The notes below the pieces were generated by a model. It was not told where the DNA came from, searched no databases, and saw nothing but the letters and a program-made list of their open reading frames with translations. From an uncultured Candidatus Peregrinibacteria bacterium (GTDB lineage Bacteria > Patescibacteriota > Gracilibacteria > UBA1369), in NCBI GenBank assembly GCA_937858825.1, contig CALMAI010000019.1:1-64000 (forward strand): a stretch of 64,000 nt of DNA, in the 5' to 3' direction. This document shows, piece by piece, positions 61,772 to 64,000 of this stretch (position 1 is the first letter of the stretch; each line of letters starts with the position of its first letter). The translations under genes were made by a program, and so were the position numbers.

Positions 61772-61849
61772 TTTTATTTGTTTAAATCGGCTGTTTTGAG
61801 GCCGAATAGCGACTCTTATTCACACTATGTCAATCTTCTTCAGAGTAAA
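61772..61849. other. Gap after the cassette without a clear plus-strand terminator
   Basis: A short hairpin (TCGGC...GCCGA near 61787-61806) is present but not followed by T. The hairpin at 61850-61882 could serve weakly for plus-strand transcription. Confidence 0.4.
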
Positions 61850-61882
61850 AAAATAACCCCCAATGAGACCATTGAGGATTAT
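61843..61882 (-). terminator. Terminator of the HTH / zinc-ribbon operon
   Basis: On the minus strand, AATAATCCTCAATG pairs with CATTGGGGGTTATT (G-T pairs allowed) around GTCT, followed by seven T. It lies about 80 bases after the zinc-ribbon stop codon, leaving a structured 3' region in between. Confidence 0.8.
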
Positions 61883-61904
61883 TTCAGCTTTTCTAGGGCC
61901 GTGA

Positions 61905-61963
61905 CGATGTTCTTTCTGCAACCCTTTGCCAGGCTCCTAATCCTGGCGGGTTACATAGTACGT
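61905..61963 (-). other. Structured 3' region after the zinc-ribbon gene
   Basis: On the minus strand, AACCC...GGGTT encloses an inner hairpin GCCAGG/CCTGGC with an eight-base loop. It is not a tRNA (no T-arm or acceptor pairing) and matches no RNA family I recognise. Confidence 0.45.
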
Positions 61964-62143
61964 CTATCTTAGGACGTACGAGAGAATGGTTCCTTTAATT
62001 CTTTCTTTCCATTCTGTCTGGGCAGGTTTTGATACAGTTCCTGTGAGCACTTCAATCGCTTCGATATTGTTTACTTTGCAGTATGGGCACTTTTCTCTTT
62101 TTGTTGATATGGATGTTCCACATCCGAGGCAATTGAAGATCAT
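61964..62143 (-). CDS. Small zinc-ribbon protein, 59 aa
   Basis: A 59-aa protein with two Cys pairs: CLGC near the N-terminus and CPYC about 12 residues later, a typical small zinc ribbon. The rest is a polar helix with a basic end. The longer frame to 62287 would overlap the HTH gene upstream, so the ATG at 62143, 11 bases after the HTH stop, is preferred. Such mini-ribbons bind nucleic acid or protein partners. Pairing with the HTH gene suggests a shared regulatory task, but that is inference. Confidence 0.65.
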   Translation of the reverse strand: MIFNCLGCGTSISTKREKCPYCKVNNIEAIEVLTGTVSKPAQTEWKERIKGTILSYVLR

Positions 62144-62153
62144 GTAAATGACT

Positions 62154-62651
62154 TTATATTTCCAGTTTATAGTGATCGAGGTCGCTTCTTTGGCTTCGAT
62201 CATCAGGTTCAGGGACTTGAGAGTCTTTCGTTGGAGGTTCTTTAGTCTCTGGAACCTCAGTGGTTGGCACCTCAATCGGTGGACCAACAGTTTCTTTGCG
62301 TGACTTTGGTGTCGCTTGATCTTTACTATCCTTTCTATTCGTATCGTTTGCCTTCTCTGGTTTCGCTAATTTTTTCTTACTAGTTTTTTTCGTTATAGAT
62401 TTATTGGTTGTTGCTGATTTTTTGCTGGATTTCTGACGACCCTTTTTTTCAGACTTGGTTGTCTTATTCTTTGGCTCACCCGGTGTCTGAATCTGGTTAT
62501 CCAGGAACTCATCAACATCTCGGCGTCGAATGCGGTAAACCCTCCCAAGTTTACTAGCTTTCAACTTCCCTTGTTTGATGAATTTTAAGACAGTGAATGG
62601 GTGGACCTGCAGAATTTTTGCAACCTGCTCGGCCGTCAGAATTTCATCCAT
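62154..62651 (-). CDS. Excisionase/MerR-type helix-turn-helix protein with basic tail
   Basis: A 165-aa protein. Residues 1-52 form a MerR-like excisionase HTH (ILTAEQVAKILQVHPFTVLK, then LGRVYRIRRRDVDEFL), a DNA-binding fold found in excisionases and small regulators. The remainder is disordered: first Lys/Ser/Thr-rich (about 60-105), then Pro/Glu/Thr-rich. No integrase or phage genes are nearby, so a chromosomal regulator is more likely than an excisionase. The ATG at 62651 is used; a TTG three codons earlier is an alternative. Confidence 0.8.
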   Translation of the reverse strand: MDEILTAEQVAKILQVHPFTVLKFIKQGKLKASKLGRVYRIRRRDVDEFLDNQIQTPGEPKNKTTKSEKKGRQKSSKKSATTNKSITKKTSKKKLAKPEKANDTNRKDSKDQATPKSRKETVGPPIEVPTTEVPETKEPPTKDSQVPEPDDRSQRSDLDHYKLEI

Positions 62652-62699
62652 TTCGTACAATTTAAATTAAGTGCTTTATCTCCCACCGCACTTATCTTA

Positions 62700-62705
62700 A
62701 TTGTA
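62700..62705 (-). promoter_or_regulatory. Candidate extended -10 box of the HTH gene
   Basis: TGG followed by TACAAT on the minus strand, with TTGTTT 17 bases upstream as a partial -35. Transcription would start about 40 bases before the ATG at 62651. Confidence 0.5.
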
Positions 62706-62800
62706 CCATTTTTTCAATCAACAAACAATTTTTAAAGCAGCTACTTGCCACTGAACTTACTTTTATCATGTCTAAAATTATTTCGCAAACCTTTTTTTAA

Positions 62801-62920
62801 TTTTATTAAACTTTATTAAACATTTTATGCACGAGTTTTGAACATGCTCTCAACATTGACTTACTGCACTATTTATTTTGTTTTATTAAATTTAATTAAA
62901 CTTTATTAAATCCTAATAAA
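62801..62920. repeat. Phased 10-bp repeats of the TTTATTAAA type
   Basis: TTTTATTAAA, CTTTATTAAA (62801-62820) and TTTTATTAAA, TTTAATTAAA, CTTTATTAAA, TCCTAATAAA (62881-62920) lie head to tail in exact ten-base register, with 60 bases between the two groups. The spacing equals one helical turn. Confidence 0.7.
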
Positions 62921-62975
62921 GGAATACATATTGAGTATTGATTGAACTCAAGCGGATAAACTGAATTGTGCGCAT

Positions 62976-63008
62976 TAAAAAAGAGTGTGAACGAATCACA
63001 CTCTTTTT
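62976..63008 (-). terminator. Terminator of uvrA
   Basis: On the minus strand, AAAAAGAGTGTGA pairs with TCACACTCTTTTT around a five-base loop, followed by six T, 24 bases after the uvrA stop codon. Confidence 0.92.
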
Positions 63009-63031
63009 GAGCCAAATTTATTGTTGAAAAC

Positions 63032-64000
63032 CTATTTTAGGTGGCAGTATTTTTTGATCCAAAATCCTGTATATGAGTTCTTTACCTTGGCCACCTCTTC
63101 TGGAGTCCCTTCAGCAATAATCGTCCCACCCTTTTCTCCACCTTCCGGCCCTAGATCAATAACATAGTCCACTGACTTAATAACATCCAGGTTGTGCTCA
63201 ATAGTAAGGACTGTATTCCCTTTATCCACAAGGCGCTGTAAAACATCAAGAAGTTTCTTTACGTCATCAAAGTGGAGACCTGTTGTTGGCTCGTCTAATA
63301 TATAGAGTGTTTTTCCGGTTGAACGCCGTGAAAGCTCTGTTGCGAGCTTAATACGTTGTGCTTCACCTCCAGAAAGGGTCGTAGCAGACTGTCCAAGGTG
63401 AATATAAGAGAGACCAACCTCAAAGAGGGTTGTCATCTTGGTTTTTATGTTTGGGATCGCATCAAAGAATTCAAGAGCCTCTGCAACGGTCATATCCAAT
63501 ACATCCGCGATGTTTTTGCCTCTATAGGTTACTTCAAGGGCTTGTGCGTTGTATCGGCGTCCTTTACACACTTCGCATGGGACATAAATATCTGGCAGGA
63601 AGTGCATTTCTATCTTCTTAATACCATCTCCGCGGCATGTTTCACATCGACCACCTTTCACGTTAAAACTAAAGCGGCCTGGCTTATAGCCACGCATTTT
63701 TGCTTCTGATGTGCTCGCAAAAAGGTCCCGGATATCGGTAAAAACACCGGTATAGGTTGCCGGATTTGAGCGTGGAGTCCGTCCAATTGGAGATTGGTCG
63801 ATATTAATGATTTTATCCAGATGATCGATCCCTTTTACCTCTTTATGGCGTCCAACCTGATGTTTGCTGCCATTAAGAGTCTTTTCAACCTGTTTTACCA
63901 GGATATCATTAATAAGAGTCGATTTTCCGGATCCTGAAACACCGGTAATTCCAATGAATGTTCCGAGAGGGATTTTAACGCTTACATCCTTAAGATTGTG
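63032..64000 (-). CDS. uvrA: UvrABC excinuclease subunit A, C-terminal part (5' end outside window)
   Basis: The frame is open for 323 codons from the right edge to the stop at 63032 and covers the second ABC half of UvrA. It has Walker [16 protein letters not shown], the region around [19 protein letters not shown], the zinc module CETCRGDG...CEVCKGRRY, the signature [15 protein letters not shown], Walker [16 protein letters not shown] and the late [21 protein letters not shown]. UvrA finds bulky DNA lesions and loads UvrB in nucleotide excision repair. Nothing appears disrupted in the visible part. Confidence 0.98.
   Translation of the reverse strand, partial: HNLKDVSVKIPLGTFIGITGVSGSGKSTLINDILVKQVEKTLNGSKHQVGRHKEVKGIDHLDKIINIDQSPIGRTPRSNPATYTGVFTDIRDLFASTSEAKMRGYKPGRFSFNVKGGRCETCRGDGIKKIEMHFLPDIYVPCEVCKGRRYNAQALEVTYRGKNIADVLDMTVAEALEFFDAIPNIKTKMTTLFEVGLSYIHLGQSATTLSGGEAQRIKLATELSRRSTGKTLYILDEPTTGLHFDDVKKLLDVLQRLVDKGNTVLTIEHNLDVIKSVDYVIDLGPEGGEKGGTIIAEGTPEEVAKVKNSYTGFWIKKYCHLK

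Larger units (their letters stand above)
62661..63031. other. AT-rich gene-free stretch upstream of the HTH gene
   Basis: About 370 bases with the HTH promoter region at one end, phased 10-bp repeats in the middle and the uvrA terminator at the other end. I see no coding region or RNA gene within it. Confidence 0.7.

Noticed and set aside
61895-61970. Possible tRNA-Arg(CCU), from the hairpin with loop CTCCTAAT
   Set aside because: The stem needs an eight-base loop, and there is no acceptor stem, D-arm or T-arm sequence.
62154-62651. Excisionase-like HTH taken as a sign of a prophage or integrated element
   Set aside because: No integrase, capsid, recombinase or att-like repeats are nearby; the neighbours are chromosomal.

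Overview
The window looks like a compact chromosome segment from an uncultured bacterium of the Candidate Phyla Radiation (Patescibacteria), with Peregrinibacteria as my best guess. This is inference from gene content: several SLH-domain surface proteins, a minimal type IV pilus cluster, many short lipoproteins and secreted proteins of unknown family, and housekeeping genes (rlmH, rlmD, tsaD, hisS, recJ, miaA, rplJ, rplL, uvrA) scattered among them. TGA is used as a real stop (Memo/CapA protein, RND pump, giant surface protein), so the UGA=Gly code of Gracilibacteria and Absconditabacteria does not apply. No rRNA, tRNA, CRISPR array, insertion sequence or prophage was seen.

Layout. 1-6.8 kb, mostly minus strand: a beta-CASP nuclease cut by the window edge, an MscS channel, a Memo+CapA fusion lipoprotein, a DUF4256 protein, a repeat-rich SLH protein and rlmH. 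6.8-21.7 kb, mixed strands: rlmD, a membrane protein with a lysine-rich tail, a CCA-adding enzyme, an arrestin-like protein, a 730-aa bitopic protein, tsaD, an LPG-synthase-type membrane protein, hisS with a thioredoxin-like protein and an SLH/PsbP-like protein, two lipoproteins, malic enzyme, a GDPD-like phosphodiesterase and a YebC regulator. 21.7-28 kb: an NrnA-like DHH phosphoesterase, miaA-recJ, a tandem-repeat membrane protein and a C39-like protease. 28-29.5 kb: rplJ-rplL behind an L10 leader with an apparent attenuator. 29.6-35.2 kb: an RND pump with its adaptor. 35.3-40.9 kb: a type IV pilus cluster (large PilN-like protein, PilO-like protein, PilB, PilC, pilin).

41.1-61.8 kb holds the most unusual part. 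One gene encodes a 5464-residue secreted multidomain protein (calcium-type Asp repeats, Ig-like, FG-GAP-like, DUF11, PKD-like, FecR-like and two SLH regions). It is followed by four tightly packed genes for secreted, helical, cysteine-containing proteins that I do not recognise. Lying next to the pilus genes, this looks like a surface-attachment or envelope apparatus.

61.8-64 kb, minus strand: a small zinc-ribbon gene with a structured 3' region, an excisionase-like HTH gene, an AT-rich stretch with 10-bp phased repeats, and the C-terminal part of uvrA.

Many starts lack a Shine-Dalgarno sequence, and several lie only 6-9 bases after a good -10 box, suggesting frequent leaderless or near-leaderless translation. 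In several genes the promoter position decides the start codon, and I have shortened those genes accordingly.
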